Under the pieces are notes generated by a model. That model saw nothing but the letters and a program-made list of their open reading frames with translations. It was not told the DNA's origin and made no database searches. DNA of 50,075 nucleotides, taken from positions 1 to 50,075 of IMG/VR virus record IMGVR_UViG_3300047494_000276; one strand, written 5' to 3'. The stretch is from a virus. The position numbers and the translations under genes are program-made. Positions 32,101-40,052 of the stretch are shown here, in pieces. Position 1 is the stretch's first letter. Each line of letters starts with the position of its first letter.

Positions 32101-32591
32101 GCGGCCTCCAACAAGCTTGGCATCGACCAAGCCAGCGGAGCGGGCTCCGGCATGCGGTCAGGCGTCATCTGCAACACGAGCAGCCGACTTAGGGTACATG
32201 CGATCGGCTCGAAGCCGGCGCGGATGAAACACCGTCCCGGATCGCGTTTACGCTTCACCCGCATCGGATTGACGAAGGTGATCATTCCCGTTGACGGCGG
32301 CTCGCCATAGTGCGCGCGGGTCGCGGCGATGGCTTCGCGGATCAGCACGGACGAAAGCCCCGCACCCTCATTGCGAAACAGCGCACATTCCCACGCACCG
32401 GGCCACGCGTGCTTGACGTATTGCTGAACGCTGGTGACCCACAGGGCGTTACCCAGGCCGGTCTCCGCTATAAACACGGCGCACGAGCCGGCTTTGACGA
32501 ATTGGTCCGTGCCCGGCTTCTGGCGCGAATAATGACGATCCGCCAATTCGAGGGCGCGCGGGTCGCGGCGATGGCTTCGCGTCCAGATCAC
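32097..32591 (-). CDS. GNAT/Mom-like hypothetical protein
   Basis: 164 residues, overlapping DnaB (4 bases) and the initiator gene. Sequence landmarks are ELADRHYSRQKPGTDQFVKAGSCAVFI, HAWPGAWECALFRNEGAGLSSVLIREAIAATRAHYG and GMITFVNPMRVKRKRDPGRCFIRAGF. The strand-helix pattern with a final GF/AGF element resembles a GNAT-type acetyltransferase fold, and I have seen similar phage and actinobacterial proteins left as hypothetical. A Mom-like DNA modification role is a guess. Confidence 0.55.
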   Translation of the reverse strand: MIWTRSHRRDPRALELADRHYSRQKPGTDQFVKAGSCAVFIAETGLGNALWVTSVQQYVKHAWPGAWECALFRNEGAGLSSVLIREAIAATRAHYGEPPSTGMITFVNPMRVKRKRDPGRCFIRAGFEPIACTLSRLLVLQMTPDRMPEPAPLAWSMPSLLEAA

Positions 32592-34036
32592 AGGAACTCC
32601 TCCTGCCGATCGTCCGACCCGCGCACAGCCTGATACGCACTGTGATAATAGCCCACGCTGCGCCCGGTGCGCCCATTGCGGCGCTTGGCGAGGATGAACT
32701 CGATCCGGTCGCGCACCTGGTGCATCGACGCTTCCCAGTCGGGAATGAGATCCTGTTTCGCCGGCTTCTTCAGCGCGAGGTAATATTCCTCGCGATACAG
32801 GAACATGACCGCATCTGCATCCTGCTCGATCTGGCCGGAGTCGCGAAGATCGGCGAGCGACGGTCGCTTGTCTTCACGGCCTTCGACGCCGCGGTTTAGC
32901 TGCGCCAGTGCCAGGATGCAGACGTTGGCATCCTTCGCGAGTGCTTTCAGGCCCATCGAGATTTCCGCGACCTGATCGTTGCGGGTCTTGGCGTTCTTGC
33001 TGGCGTGGAGCAGCTGCAGATAGTCGATCACGACCAGCTTGAGTTCCTTGCCCTGCGCGGCGAATTTCCGCTTGTGGCGGCGCACCGACAGCGCGAGGCG
33101 TGGCATCGTGACCGAGCCGGCATCGACGATGCGCAGCGGTAGCGCGTCGGCTTCTGCCTTCACCCGATAGAGATGGCGCAATTCGTCGCGGTTGACCGTG
33201 GCGCTCACGATGCGCTCGAACGGGATGCCGTGGCGTGCGGTGTGGCAGAGATCGGACAGGATGCGTTGCCCGAGCTCGTCGGCCTTCATTTCGAGGCTGA
33301 CGAAGAGCACGCCATGGCTGTCTTGGGCGACACCCTTGGCGATCGAACAAGCTACGCTGGTTTTTCCCATGCCAGGGCGCGCGGCGATGATGATGACCTG
33401 CCCGGCATCGAAGCCGCCAAGCAGCCGATCGATATCGCTGACGCCACACGCCACCCCTACCCTGCCATCGTTCGCCTGAATTGCCTCGATGCGTGCCAGC
33501 GCGGATCCGATGGCCTCGCCGATGGTCGGCTGGGGCGAACTGTCCCGGCGTTCCACCGCGGCGACGAGCGCGGCGTCGGTATCATCGACCAGCTGCAGCA
33601 GCGTCACGTCGGTCTTGCTTACCCTTCCCCGCGTCTCGTCCAGCGTCTCGATCAGGCGGCGGCGGGCGGCCAAATCGGCGATATCGTTCGCCTGCGCCTT
33701 CATGTCGATCAGGAGTGCGGCGCCAGAGCCAGTTAGCTGGGCGAGGTAGCCGATGCCGCCCAGGTCGTTGAACCGGGCATCGTTGGCGAACATCGGCCGC
33801 AGCGAGACGGGCGATGCCGTGCCCCCGGCGGAAACCGTTTCGACGATGGCATGATAAATCGCGCCGTGGATTGGCTCATAAAAATCCTCGGGGTCGAGGA
33901 TATCCGCGATGTTGTCGGTGATCGAGTTGCGCATGAGCAGCGCGCCAAGGATCGCGGCCTCGCCCTCGATGTTGAATAGCTCCAGTTCGACGTCGCTCTC
34001 GCGCGGCCGGCGATCGTCGTTCGCGTAAGCGCGCAT
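32588..34036 (-). CDS. dnaB: replicative DNA helicase, DnaB family
   Basis: 482 residues from ATG 34036 (TGATG overlap with the gene before). The N-terminal domain has AAILGALLMRNSITDNIADILDPEDFYEPIHGAIYHAI (about 28-65). The RecA-like domain begins with GGFDAGQVIIIAARPGMGKTSVACSIAKG (Walker A about 219-226), followed by GVLFVSLEMKADELGQRILSD, VVIDYLQLLHAS (Walker B) and LAQLNRGVEGREDKRPSLADLRDSGQIEQDAD. The hexameric helicase opens the phage fork. The gene is close to the initiator-like gene. Confidence 0.95.
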   Translation of the reverse strand: MRAYANDDRRPRESDVELELFNIEGEAAILGALLMRNSITDNIADILDPEDFYEPIHGAIYHAIVETVSAGGTASPVSLRPMFANDARFNDLGGIGYLAQLTGSGAALLIDMKAQANDIADLAARRRLIETLDETRGRVSKTDVTLLQLVDDTDAALVAAVERRDSSPQPTIGEAIGSALARIEAIQANDGRVGVACGVSDIDRLLGGFDAGQVIIIAARPGMGKTSVACSIAKGVAQDSHGVLFVSLEMKADELGQRILSDLCHTARHGIPFERIVSATVNRDELRHLYRVKAEADALPLRIVDAGSVTMPRLALSVRRHKRKFAAQGKELKLVVIDYLQLLHASKNAKTRNDQVAEISMGLKALAKDANVCILALAQLNRGVEGREDKRPSLADLRDSGQIEQDADAVMFLYREEYYLALKKPAKQDLIPDWEASMHQVRDRIEFILAKRRNGRTGRSVGYYHSAYQAVRGSDDRQEEFL

Positions 34037-34224
34037 CAACTGGCCCTCGCGGTGCGCTCAAGCGTCGCCTTGAAGGCGATGTCGGCGAGGTGAAGCTGTT
34101 CCATGAAGCCGCGATCGAGCGCGAGGCGCGGGTTATCGATCAGGCGCTGCGCAAAGCTTTGGTAGCGCGACCATGCGGCGTCCGCGCTCTGGCGCGTCGG
34201 AAGGGTGATGACGTTATCCCTCAC
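34036..34224 (-). CDS. small hypothetical protein, 62 aa
   Basis: Starts at GTG 34224 overlapping the previous stop (GTGA): MRDNVITLPTRQSADAAWSRYQSF. The remainder is helical with RLALDRGFMEQLHLADIAFKATLER. The longer open frame to 34431 is a shadow. Located just before dnaB, it may help replication; the ITLPTR stretch recurs in small phage proteins without known role. Confidence 0.6.
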   Translation of the reverse strand: MRDNVITLPTRQSADAAWSRYQSFAQRLIDNPRLALDRGFMEQLHLADIAFKATLERTARAS

Positions 34225-34394
34225 CGGCCCCGCTCCCGCGAAATAGCCGCACGCGGGCCGCCAAGGCGCAACACTTCCTGCTCCGCCGCCTCGACGGATG
34301 GGAACGGGCGGTTGCCCCATTGGCCGGACAGCGACAGGCGCGCGCCATCGATGCGGGGCGTCGTGGTGATGATGAAGATCGGGCTGGTGTTCAT
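34221..34394 (-). CDS. small hypothetical protein, 57 aa
   Basis: Overlaps both neighbours (ATGA at its start, GTGA at its stop), which is the main support. The protein MNTSPIFIITTTPRIDGARLS is a beta-hairpin-like start followed by a helix (VEAAEQEVLRLGG). No family is recognised. Confidence 0.6.
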   Translation of the reverse strand: MNTSPIFIITTTPRIDGARLSLSGQWGNRPFPSVEAAEQEVLRLGGPRAAISRERGR

Positions 34395-34792
34395 GCGCGC
34401 GCCATCGCGATCTCGCGAGCGACGCCTTCATGCGCGGCCTGCACGCCGTCTTTGTGAAATCGTCGAGCGATACGACGATGTCGCGCTATAATCGCGCCGA
34501 CCTTTTTTGGCGCGTCGGGAAACTGGTTTTTGTACCCGTCGAGACCATCGAACGACCAATCGCCCGCATCCGCAATCTCAGTTGCAATCTCGATCGTTCG
34601 ATCAAAGATGGCATCGATATGTGCCAGCGCATGACCGGAGCCGAGATGCGTCACGGTGAAAGTCGGCGGCCTTCGCCCCTTCGGTGAGCCCTCAATACTT
34701 TGATGGACGCCGCAGCCGCCATACGTCCAGCCCGACCGAGGCGTGGGCCCGTTCGGCAACGCGATTAGGAAGGTTTCTTTGATCCAGGTCAT
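34391..34792 (-). CDS. hypothetical protein, 133 aa
   Basis: ATG overlaps the RuvC-like gene stop (ATGA). MTWIKETFLIALPNGPTPRSGWTYGGCGVHQSIEGSPKGRR, then TVTHLGSGHALAHIDAIFDRTIEIATEIADAGDW and a basic helix (IIARHRRIARRFHKDG). No known motif. Its first part is beta-rich and the rest helical. Part of the tightly coupled early block. Confidence 0.6.
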   Translation of the reverse strand: MTWIKETFLIALPNGPTPRSGWTYGGCGVHQSIEGSPKGRRPPTFTVTHLGSGHALAHIDAIFDRTIEIATEIADAGDWSFDGLDGYKNQFPDAPKKVGAIIARHRRIARRFHKDGVQAAHEGVAREIAMARA

Positions 34793-35340
34793 CGCGCAGC
34801 CACCAACGGCGCCAGCAAGCCACCCTGCGCGCGCCACGGCGGCGACAGGCTCATCTGCTCGCACCCAAAGTCCATAATGCCGATGGCCTCCGCCTGATCG
34901 TGCTTGGTCGGATGGAAGCCCAGCTGACGCGCCCGCTTCATCGCATAGTCTTTCAGCTGATCGGTCTTCGTCGCCGCCGGCATCTTGCCGATGAAGAACC
35001 GCCGCCACGTCGATTGGTTGACGGGATGCACGACGCGGCACGCCATTGCCTCGCCCCAGCTTTCCACGTGGGCGACGAGGCCGTTGAGGACGCGCAGCGT
35101 GTCGATGTTGGTATGACCCTGCAGCACGGCGGGATTGAGCGCTTCCTCGTAGAAGATCGCGTCGATCGCGCCGGTGCGATGCAGGTCGGTCAGTTGCTGG
35201 TGAAGCTTGGCGTAGACGCGTCCTCGGCTGGTGAACTCGCTGCCGAGCTCCCAGACACCCGAATAGGCGCGTTCGTCGCTGTCGCCCCAGATGGCCCAGC
35301 CGCACGAACGCTTCGACAGATCGAGACCGAGGACGCGCAC
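34789..35340 (-). CDS. RuvC-like Holliday junction resolvase
   Basis: 183 residues with the RNase H-like fold of RuvC: VLGLDLSKRSCGWAIWG (first Asp, residue 6), AIFYEEALNP (Glu near 66) and FHPTKHDQAEAIGIMDFG (last Asp near 148). The catalytic acidic residues are thus all present. It would resolve branched recombination or replication DNA before packaging. Overlapping stop and start with the following gene supports operonic expression. Confidence 0.85.
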   Translation of the reverse strand: MRVLGLDLSKRSCGWAIWGDSDERAYSGVWELGSEFTSRGRVYAKLHQQLTDLHRTGAIDAIFYEEALNPAVLQGHTNIDTLRVLNGLVAHVESWGEAMACRVVHPVNQSTWRRFFIGKMPAATKTDQLKDYAMKRARQLGFHPTKHDQAEAIGIMDFGCEQMSLSPPWRAQGGLLAPLVAAR

Positions 35341-35343
35341 CGC

Positions 35344-35484
35344 CTAGGCCTTCCCGCCGACTGGGCCGGTGCGATCCTTCACAACACGGCCGTCAACGAC
35401 TATGCGGTGCGCCAGGCAGATGTCTTTGTGAGGCATCCTGTCGTATTCGGCTTGCGTCAGCCGATGCTCGCGCGCGGCGTTCAT
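35344..35484 (-). CDS. small hypothetical protein, 46 aa
   Basis: MNAAREHRLTQAEYDRMP followed by HKDICLAHRIVVDGRVVKDRTG. Its ATG overlaps the TGA of the previous gene (ATGA), it ends at TAG 3 bases before the RuvC-like ATG, and it is basic. Unknown function. Confidence 0.55.
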   Translation of the reverse strand: MNAAREHRLTQAEYDRMPHKDICLAHRIVVDGRVVKDRTGPVGGKA

Positions 35485-36107
35485 TCCGCAGCCTCAAGAT
35501 GCTCGCCGTCGTCAGTCTCCGGTGCGGAAACCGAGGCGCGTGGAACGGTCGCCTTGATCGTCTCGCCGTCGTCGAGATATTCGACATCGAGCGCATCGCC
35601 GTCAGCGAAGGTGATCGTGGCACGGGCGAATTTGCCCTCGCCTTTCTCGCCGACCGGGACGAGCACAAGATCGCCCTCCTTGAGGCTGGCCGCCCAGTCA
35701 TCAGCGGCAAGGTCGCTGTCATCGTTCGGGATAGTCGCCAGCGAAGGTCGCGGCGATTCCCCGATCGGGATGACGTTGCTGTCGCCCTGCTTGCCCTCGG
35801 CCTGATCAACGAGGTCTGCCGGAATAAAGATGCGAAACGTGGTCAACAGACCGCGCAGCGAGCGCAGGAAATCGTCGCGCTTGCTTTCCTCCATCTCGGC
35901 GAGCTGAAATGCCAGCTTTGCCGCCTGAGGTTGAATGTGCGCCTGGGCTTTAATTTCCTTGTACGCAGTGGACAGTTCCTGCCCGTGCGTGGCCTGTTTG
36001 CTCTTTGCCGGTTTAATATCATTGAAGTAAATCCGCTTCGCCAATTCGAAATCGGGCTTCTTGATCTCGACCACCTCGTCGGCGGCCTTGCGTCGTCCTC
36101 GTGCCAT
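35481..36107 (-). CDS. early phage protein with SD-supported internal start, 208 aa
   Basis: GGAGG lies 5 bases before the ATG at 36107 (MARGRRKAADEVVEIKKPDFELAKRIYFNDIKPAKSKQATHG). Residues 1-110 are helical and charged. EGDLVLVPVGEKGEGKFARATITFADGDALDVEYLDDGETI, about 148-188, looks like a small beta-barrel (Tudor/SH3-like) domain. No function is known to me. The frame remains open upstream to 36419, see the next entry. Confidence 0.7.
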   Translation of the reverse strand: MARGRRKAADEVVEIKKPDFELAKRIYFNDIKPAKSKQATHGQELSTAYKEIKAQAHIQPQAAKLAFQLAEMEESKRDDFLRSLRGLLTTFRIFIPADLVDQAEGKQGDSNVIPIGESPRPSLATIPNDDSDLAADDWAASLKEGDLVLVPVGEKGEGKFARATITFADGDALDVEYLDDGETIKATVPRASVSAPETDDGEHLEAAE

Positions 36108-36419
36108 GTCTTCCTCCTTGGGTTCAGGTGAGCCGGGATCGACCATCGCGCTTCGTAGGCCCTGCCCCTCGCCGCACGCGTTGACGCGGCTTGCGCTGCG
36201 CTGGTCGATCTGATCCGCCGGCTCGGTCGGATTGTGGCTCGCGATGAGGGGCATCTCGGTTGTGTCGATGTGGTCATATTCACCCGCCCGCTGCGCCTCG
36301 TCGTGCAGGCGCGCCTCGGCGAGACCGATGCCAGCTTGCGCGGCGGCCGATTCGGTTGGGCAACCGGCGCGGCGTGCGCGGAGGTAGCGAAACAATTGCA
36401 GAGAGCATTGCAGCTTCAT
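36108..36419 (-). CDS. in-frame upstream coding segment, apparently fused to the 208-aa gene
   Basis: ATG at 36419 overlaps the previous stop (ATGA). MKLQCSLQLFRYLRARRAGCPTESAAAQAGIGLAEARLHDEA looks like the short HTH-like early proteins of alphaproteobacterial phages that normally end after about 50-70 residues. Here no stop occurs and the frame runs straight into the downstream gene, giving 312 residues in total. Either a stop was lost or two starts serve one frame. Confidence 0.45.
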
Positions 36420-36577
36420 GCCGTGCGGCTCCCGTTGATCAGGACGTCGCGAGCGAAGCGGTTATGGATCTCGGTCGAGGCACCGGCGCGCGCGGCGCGG
36501 CTGTACGCTTCGCGCTGGGCACGGCGGCGGGCGAGCGCGCGTTCGAAGCGCCAGCGGAGGAAGAGGCGGCGGATCAT
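36416..36577 (-). CDS. small basic protein, 53 aa
   Basis: Starts and stops with ATGA overlaps to both neighbours. MIRRLFLRWRFERALARRRAQREAYSRAARAGASTE is strongly basic and helical, so nucleic-acid binding is conceivable. No family recognised. Confidence 0.55.
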   Translation of the reverse strand: MIRRLFLRWRFERALARRRAQREAYSRAARAGASTEIHNRFARDVLINGSRTA

Positions 36578-37206
36578 GCGGGATCGACCGGATAATCACC
36601 GTCGCGTTCAAGCCGCTTCCGGCACGGCGCAATCCAGCGCAGCCTGGTGTCATCCTCGCCATCAATCCAGATCAGCCACGCATAGGCTGTGGCCGTCGAT
36701 CCTTCGGGTGCGAGCCGACCCTTATGCATGACGACCCGCTCGGTGAATTGGAGCACGAACGAAGGCGGATTTTTCGAGAACAGGCGATCGAAACGCCCCT
36801 GCCCTTCAAGGAACGCGGCGCGGACAATGATGGCGACCCCGACGTTGCTGGTGGCGCATGCCTTTTCGATGAACTGCTCGGCCAGCCGGAACGGTGGATT
36901 CGTGATCGTCCAATCGACGGGAAACACATCCGTGCCTGGAAAGAGATAGTCCGCAATCGGAAAGCCGGCACCATAGTCGTGGACATCGGCGGCCTCGACG
37001 TGGCCAAAGGCTTCCCGCAGCGGCTTGACCATATGGCCACGGTTCGCAGCGGGTTCGCGGCATACCATGCCCGACACGTCGATCCCGTGCCGATCGATGA
37101 AATCCAGCAGCGCCCGCGTCGCCCAGGGCGGCGTCGGGAAATCGTCGAGCGAATCGTGCGGCTCGATGCGGCGCTGCATGACTGCGGTGGAGCGGTTCTG
37201 CGCCAT
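36574..37206 (-). CDS. DNA methyltransferase-like protein (NPPF motif)
   Basis: 210 residues from ATG 37206 (TGATG overlap). DFPTPPWATRALLDFI and CREPAANRGHMVKPLREAFGHVEAADVHDYG correspond to SAM-binding motif I and X regions. DWTITNPPFRLAEQFIEKA contains the NPPF catalytic motif IV of N6-adenine or N4-cytosine methyltransferases. It is short and no target recognition domain is visible, so DNA specificity is unknown; phages carry such enzymes against restriction. It could also be a degenerate family member. Confidence 0.78.
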   Translation of the reverse strand: MAQNRSTAVMQRRIEPHDSLDDFPTPPWATRALLDFIDRHGIDVSGMVCREPAANRGHMVKPLREAFGHVEAADVHDYGAGFPIADYLFPGTDVFPVDWTITNPPFRLAEQFIEKACATSNVGVAIIVRAAFLEGQGRFDRLFSKNPPSFVLQFTERVVMHKGRLAPEGSTATAYAWLIWIDGEDDTRLRWIAPCRKRLERDGDYPVDPA

Positions 37207-37754
37207 CAATATTCCTCCGCAATCCGCCGCTCGTGCTGCAGCTGCAGGTTGAGGACGTTGCTCGCCAATTCGCGGCGGCCATGCTCGAGCGTGCCCGCGA
37301 TCTCGGCTTCGATGATGCGGCGCGCTTCGGCGGCGGGAATCAGCTTCGAATGGATCAGCGTGCGATATTCGGCGCGTAACTCCGGCGGGCACCATGCCAT
37401 CCGCGTTTCGCTGGTCTTTCGGCCGGCGGCCTTGCGGACCTCTGGCGCCCGGTTCTTCGCCAGGACATCGGGACGGGAAAGGCAGTCGCGATATTGGCGG
37501 CGCCCATGCTCGCGCTTGCGCTCCACGTACGCAGGATCCTGCATCGCCTTGGCGATGGTCGTTTGCAGTCGAGCAGTGTGCGCAGCGACATAGGCGTCGT
37601 CTTCGAACAGGGACGAGATGCCGGCGCGGCGCTTCGCCTCAAGAGCGGGGTCTGCCGATATGCGCTTGATCGAACAGGACCGGCAATGCGTGACAGGAGA
37701 CTTTGCCGCGCACGCCGCGCGGTTCAAGCAATGGGGCCGCTGGAAGTCGCTCAC
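37206..37754 (-). CDS. hypothetical Cys-rich (zinc-binding?) protein, 182 aa
   Basis: Starts at GTG overlapping the preceding stop (GTGA). The N-terminus HCLNRAACAAKSPVTHCRSCSIKR has four Cys and two His suited to one zinc site. NUMOD-like repeated short units follow (DPALEAKRRAG, DDAYVAAHTARL, DPAYVERKREHGRRQYRD, RPDVLAKN). DNA binding is plausible. I know no exact family. Confidence 0.6.
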   Translation of the reverse strand: MSDFQRPHCLNRAACAAKSPVTHCRSCSIKRISADPALEAKRRAGISSLFEDDAYVAAHTARLQTTIAKAMQDPAYVERKREHGRRQYRDCLSRPDVLAKNRAPEVRKAAGRKTSETRMAWCPPELRAEYRTLIHSKLIPAAEARRIIEAEIAGTLEHGRRELASNVLNLQLQHERRIAEEY

Positions 37755-38194
37755 CGGCGCACCCCCGGCTTGCTCAACAGCGCATCGAGCGCATCGCGGG
37801 CGTTCTCGATCGTCGCGCGGTTGGCCTCGACCTCCTTGGCCGTGATCTCGTCGTCATCCTCCAGCGCGATCGACAGCGCGAGTGCGGCGCGGAGGACTTT
37901 GCTTTGTCGGCCTCGATCACATTCGGCGTCGAGCCTGCTTCCCTCAATCAGGCGGTCGAGCCGACCGGTGAAGCGGCCGCCCCATTCCTTGCGCGCCAGC
38001 GAATAGGAAACGATATCCATCTTGGCGGAGCCGTCCGCGTATCTCGGCACCTGGTCATGGTGACGATCGACGACGCGCCCGATATCCTTCCAAGACAGCC
38101 GGTCCTCGCTCTTGATCGCCGAGATATCGTCAGCGATCGCGGTCAAAATGTCGGTTTCTGTGAGCGTTTTCCGGGGGATTATCGGCGCGTTCAT
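37751..38194 (-). CDS. HTH-type early regulator (CII-like position)
   Basis: 147 residues. ILTAIADDISAIKSEDRLSWKDIGRVVDRHHDQVPRYADGSAKMDIVSYSLARKEWGGRF resembles the small helix-turn-helix regulators encoded two genes after cro in alphaproteobacterial prophages. The C-terminal half is helical. By position it could act like lambda CII, but no target site was identified. Confidence 0.6.
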   Translation of the reverse strand: MNAPIIPRKTLTETDILTAIADDISAIKSEDRLSWKDIGRVVDRHHDQVPRYADGSAKMDIVSYSLARKEWGGRFTGRLDRLIEGSRLDAECDRGRQSKVLRAALALSIALEDDDEITAKEVEANRATIENARDALDALLSKPGVRR

Positions 38195-38376
38195 GCTGCA
38201 CCTGCGTCATTATGGACGACCTCAGCACCCCAATCGGCACCCTGATCGCCGTCATCATCGATCGCCTCGCGCGCGGCTGCGTCGGCGAGAGCGACGGCGA
38301 GCGCGGCCCACAGGGCGAGGATGATCACCAGCACGACGATGCAGCCGGCGATGATGAGGATGTCGGTCGGGGTCAC
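38191..38376 (-). CDS. small membrane protein, 61 aa
   Basis: GTG start at 38376 overlaps the cro-like stop (GTGA). One membrane segment (about residues 5-31, ILIIAGCIVVLVIILALWAALAVAL) precedes a strongly acidic tail. Early leftward membrane proteins of this size can affect division or superinfection; here the role is unknown. Confidence 0.6.
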   Translation of the reverse strand: MTPTDILIIAGCIVVLVIILALWAALAVALADAAAREAIDDDGDQGADWGAEVVHNDAGAA

Positions 38377-38591
38377 GCTGCCGCCTGGTCGGTTTGCTCG
38401 CCGTCGGCCTTTGCCTGCTCGATGAACCGGCGCGCCTTTGCCTCGGTCTCGGGCCAGCAACGCCGCCCTCCCCTAAGCTGACCGACGAAATGGGGATCAC
38501 CGAGGGCCTTCCGACCGAAGGTGACGGGGGACATCTGCGCCTCTTTCAAGAACGCATCGATGTCTTCGATGAGCGATGGGGGCTGTTCCAT
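38373..38591 (-). CDS. Cro-like antirepressor/HTH protein
   Basis: 72 residues from ATG 38591. DIDAFLKEAQMSPVTFGRKALGDPHFVGQLRGGRRCWPETEAKARRFI fits a short helix-turn-helix domain (recognition helix around DPHFVGQLRGGR), as found opposite S24 repressors in sphingomonad-type prophages. It is the first gene of the leftward operon. The predicted transcription start is only a few bases upstream of the ATG, so the message may be leaderless. It probably competes with the repressor for the GTAGGA...TCCTAC operators. Confidence 0.75.
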   Translation of the reverse strand: MEQPPSLIEDIDAFLKEAQMSPVTFGRKALGDPHFVGQLRGGRRCWPETEAKARRFIEQAKADGEQTDQAAA

Positions 38592-38599
38592 GGACGCAT

Positions 38600-38629
38600 C
38601 GGATAACGTAGGATATGTCCTACCGTCAA
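38600..38629 (-). promoter_or_regulatory. leftward early promoter with operator O1
   Basis: On the minus strand TTGACG (38624-38629) is the -35 and TATCCG or TTATCC (38600-38606) a weak -10. The operator GTAGGATATGTCCTAC (38608-38623) fills the spacer. Repressor bound there would block the Cro-like gene and the whole leftward operon. Confidence 0.7.
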
Positions 38630-38638
38630 GCGAAGAAA

Positions 38639-38654
38639 GTAGGATATGTCCTAA
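38639..38654. promoter_or_regulatory. operator O2 (GTAGGATATGTCCTAA)
   Basis: Same half-sites as O1 with the last base changed, placed 31 bp from O1 (about three helical turns) and 38 bases before the repressor ATG. It probably serves cooperative binding and autoregulation of the repressor gene. No strong -35/-10 pair for the repressor itself was identified. Confidence 0.7.
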
Positions 38655-38691
38655 TGTAGCGGCCAAGCTTGGTTTGTGGGATTTGACCTAC

Positions 38692-39411
38692 ATGACCGAT
38701 GGAGAACGTTCGCCGCTGCAAGAGTTCGTCGCGGAAGCGCTGCGACAGCTTCCGCAACGTCGCGACTGGTACGATCGCCAATATCAGGACCGCACCGCGA
38801 CCAAGGGAAAGCCGCTTTACGACATTGAGCGCGGGAAGAATAAGAACCCTTCGCGATCGACCCTCCGCCAGCTGGCGGAGTTGATGCAGCAGCCCGTCGA
38901 TTTGCTGTCGCGCGCAGCTGACGGCGAGCGCGTCTCGCCTGTCCCGATTTCGTCGGCGGTGCTTGCCGATATTCCTCCGGCGCGGGACGCATCCGCTTCC
39001 GAAACCGTCGGCATCCAGCGCCTCGACCTCTCGCTGTCGATGGGCCCCGGCACCAACATCGATGATTATATCGAGGTCGAGACGGTCGAATTCGACATCG
39101 GCTTCCTCCGCGGCATCACGCCATCGTCGCCGCGGATGCTCCGCCTGGTGAGTGGGATCGGCGACAGCATGTTTCCGACCCTGCTCGATACCGATCTAAT
39201 GTTTCTCGATGTCGGGCAGCGCGTGCTGAACATGCAGGACCGGATATGGGGCATCTCACTCTACGGCGCCGGCGCGATCAAGCGCCTGCGCGCGATCGGC
39301 GGTAACAAGATCCTGGTGATCAGCGATAATCCTGCCGTGGACGATCAGGAAGTCGATGCGGAGGATATCTCGATCGCCGGCCGGATAGTCGGGGCTGTCA
39401 GAAGGCATTGA
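38692..39411 (+). CDS. S24-type phage repressor (CI-like)
   Basis: 239 residues from ATG 38692; an in-frame upstream extension to 38521 crosses the operators and was rejected. The N-terminal DNA-binding part includes KPLYDIERGKNKNPSRSTLRQLAELMQQPVDLL (about 42-75). The C-terminal S24/LexA-like domain has GIGDSMFPTLLDTDLMFLD with Ser159 and AGAIKRLRAIGG with Lys197, the Ser-Lys dyad. It is divergent from the Cro-like gene with operators between. RecA-stimulated self-cleavage is possible, but I see no clear Ala-Gly/Cys-Gly site. Confidence 0.88.
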   Translation: MTDGERSPLQEFVAEALRQLPQRRDWYDRQYQDRTATKGKPLYDIERGKNKNPSRSTLRQLAELMQQPVDLLSRAADGERVSPVPISSAVLADIPPARDASASETVGIQRLDLSLSMGPGTNIDDYIEVETVEFDIGFLRGITPSSPRMLRLVSGIGDSMFPTLLDTDLMFLDVGQRVLNMQDRIWGISLYGAGAIKRLRAIGGNKILVISDNPAVDDQEVDAEDISIAGRIVGAVRRH

Positions 39412-39447
39412 ATTGCGGCGGGGGCCGCGTGAAGCGAGGGGGGAACG

Positions 39448-40041
39448 ATGAACGCACTGATACTTGCTGCATTGGCAGCGACGGCCGCACCGGCACCGAC
39501 TGCACCGCCGCCTATGGCTACCATTCAGGCCTCTCCAATCAGTGCCGTTCTGCCAACGGGCACGCGCGTATCGATGCGAACGCTGGTATCGCTGACGACC
39601 AAAGGGAAGATGGTGCGCGTCGGCGACCGCATACCGCTTGAGGTCGCAGAGGCTGTCTATCTCAACGACGAGATAGTCATCCCGTCCGGCTCACCCGGCA
39701 TGGCTGAGGTGACGGAGGTTCGCAACAAGGGGATGTGGGGCAAATCGGGCGCGCTCAACGCTCGCATTCTCTACCTACGCGTCGGCACCCGCCAGATCAG
39801 GCTTTCGGGCACGTTCGACGACAAGGGGAAGACGGGGACAGGCGGCGTCGTCGCTGCGGTGGCGTTTCTTCCGGTCGCGGGCTTTTTCACGACAGGTACG
39901 AGCGCGAGTATCCCTCAAGGGTCGAATGTCAGCGCGTTTACCGATGAAGATGTCGCCGTATCTTTGACGGGCATCCCATCGCCTGTTCAACCCCCCGTCG
40001 TCGTCAAAGGCGACGGCGGGGTCAGCGACAATCCACATTGA
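39448..40041 (+). CDS. secreted protein expressed next to the repressor (conversion gene candidate)
   Basis: 197 residues with a short signal peptide (MNALILAALAATAAPAPTA) and GGGGAA ribosome site. The mature part has GTRVSMRTLVSLTTKGKMVRVGDRIPLEVAEAVYLNDEIVIPSGSPGMAEVTEVRNKGMWGKSG and a glycine-rich VVAAVAFLPVAGFFTTGTSASI. This matches a beta-rich secreted family common in sphingomonads whose function is not known to me. Its location right after the repressor suggests expression in the lysogen. Confidence 0.65.
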   Translation: MNALILAALAATAAPAPTAPPPMATIQASPISAVLPTGTRVSMRTLVSLTTKGKMVRVGDRIPLEVAEAVYLNDEIVIPSGSPGMAEVTEVRNKGMWGKSGALNARILYLRVGTRQIRLSGTFDDKGKTGTGGVVAAVAFLPVAGFFTTGTSASIPQGSNVSAFTDEDVAVSLTGIPSPVQPPVVVKGDGGVSDNPH

Positions 40042-40052
40042 GGAGCGCGACC

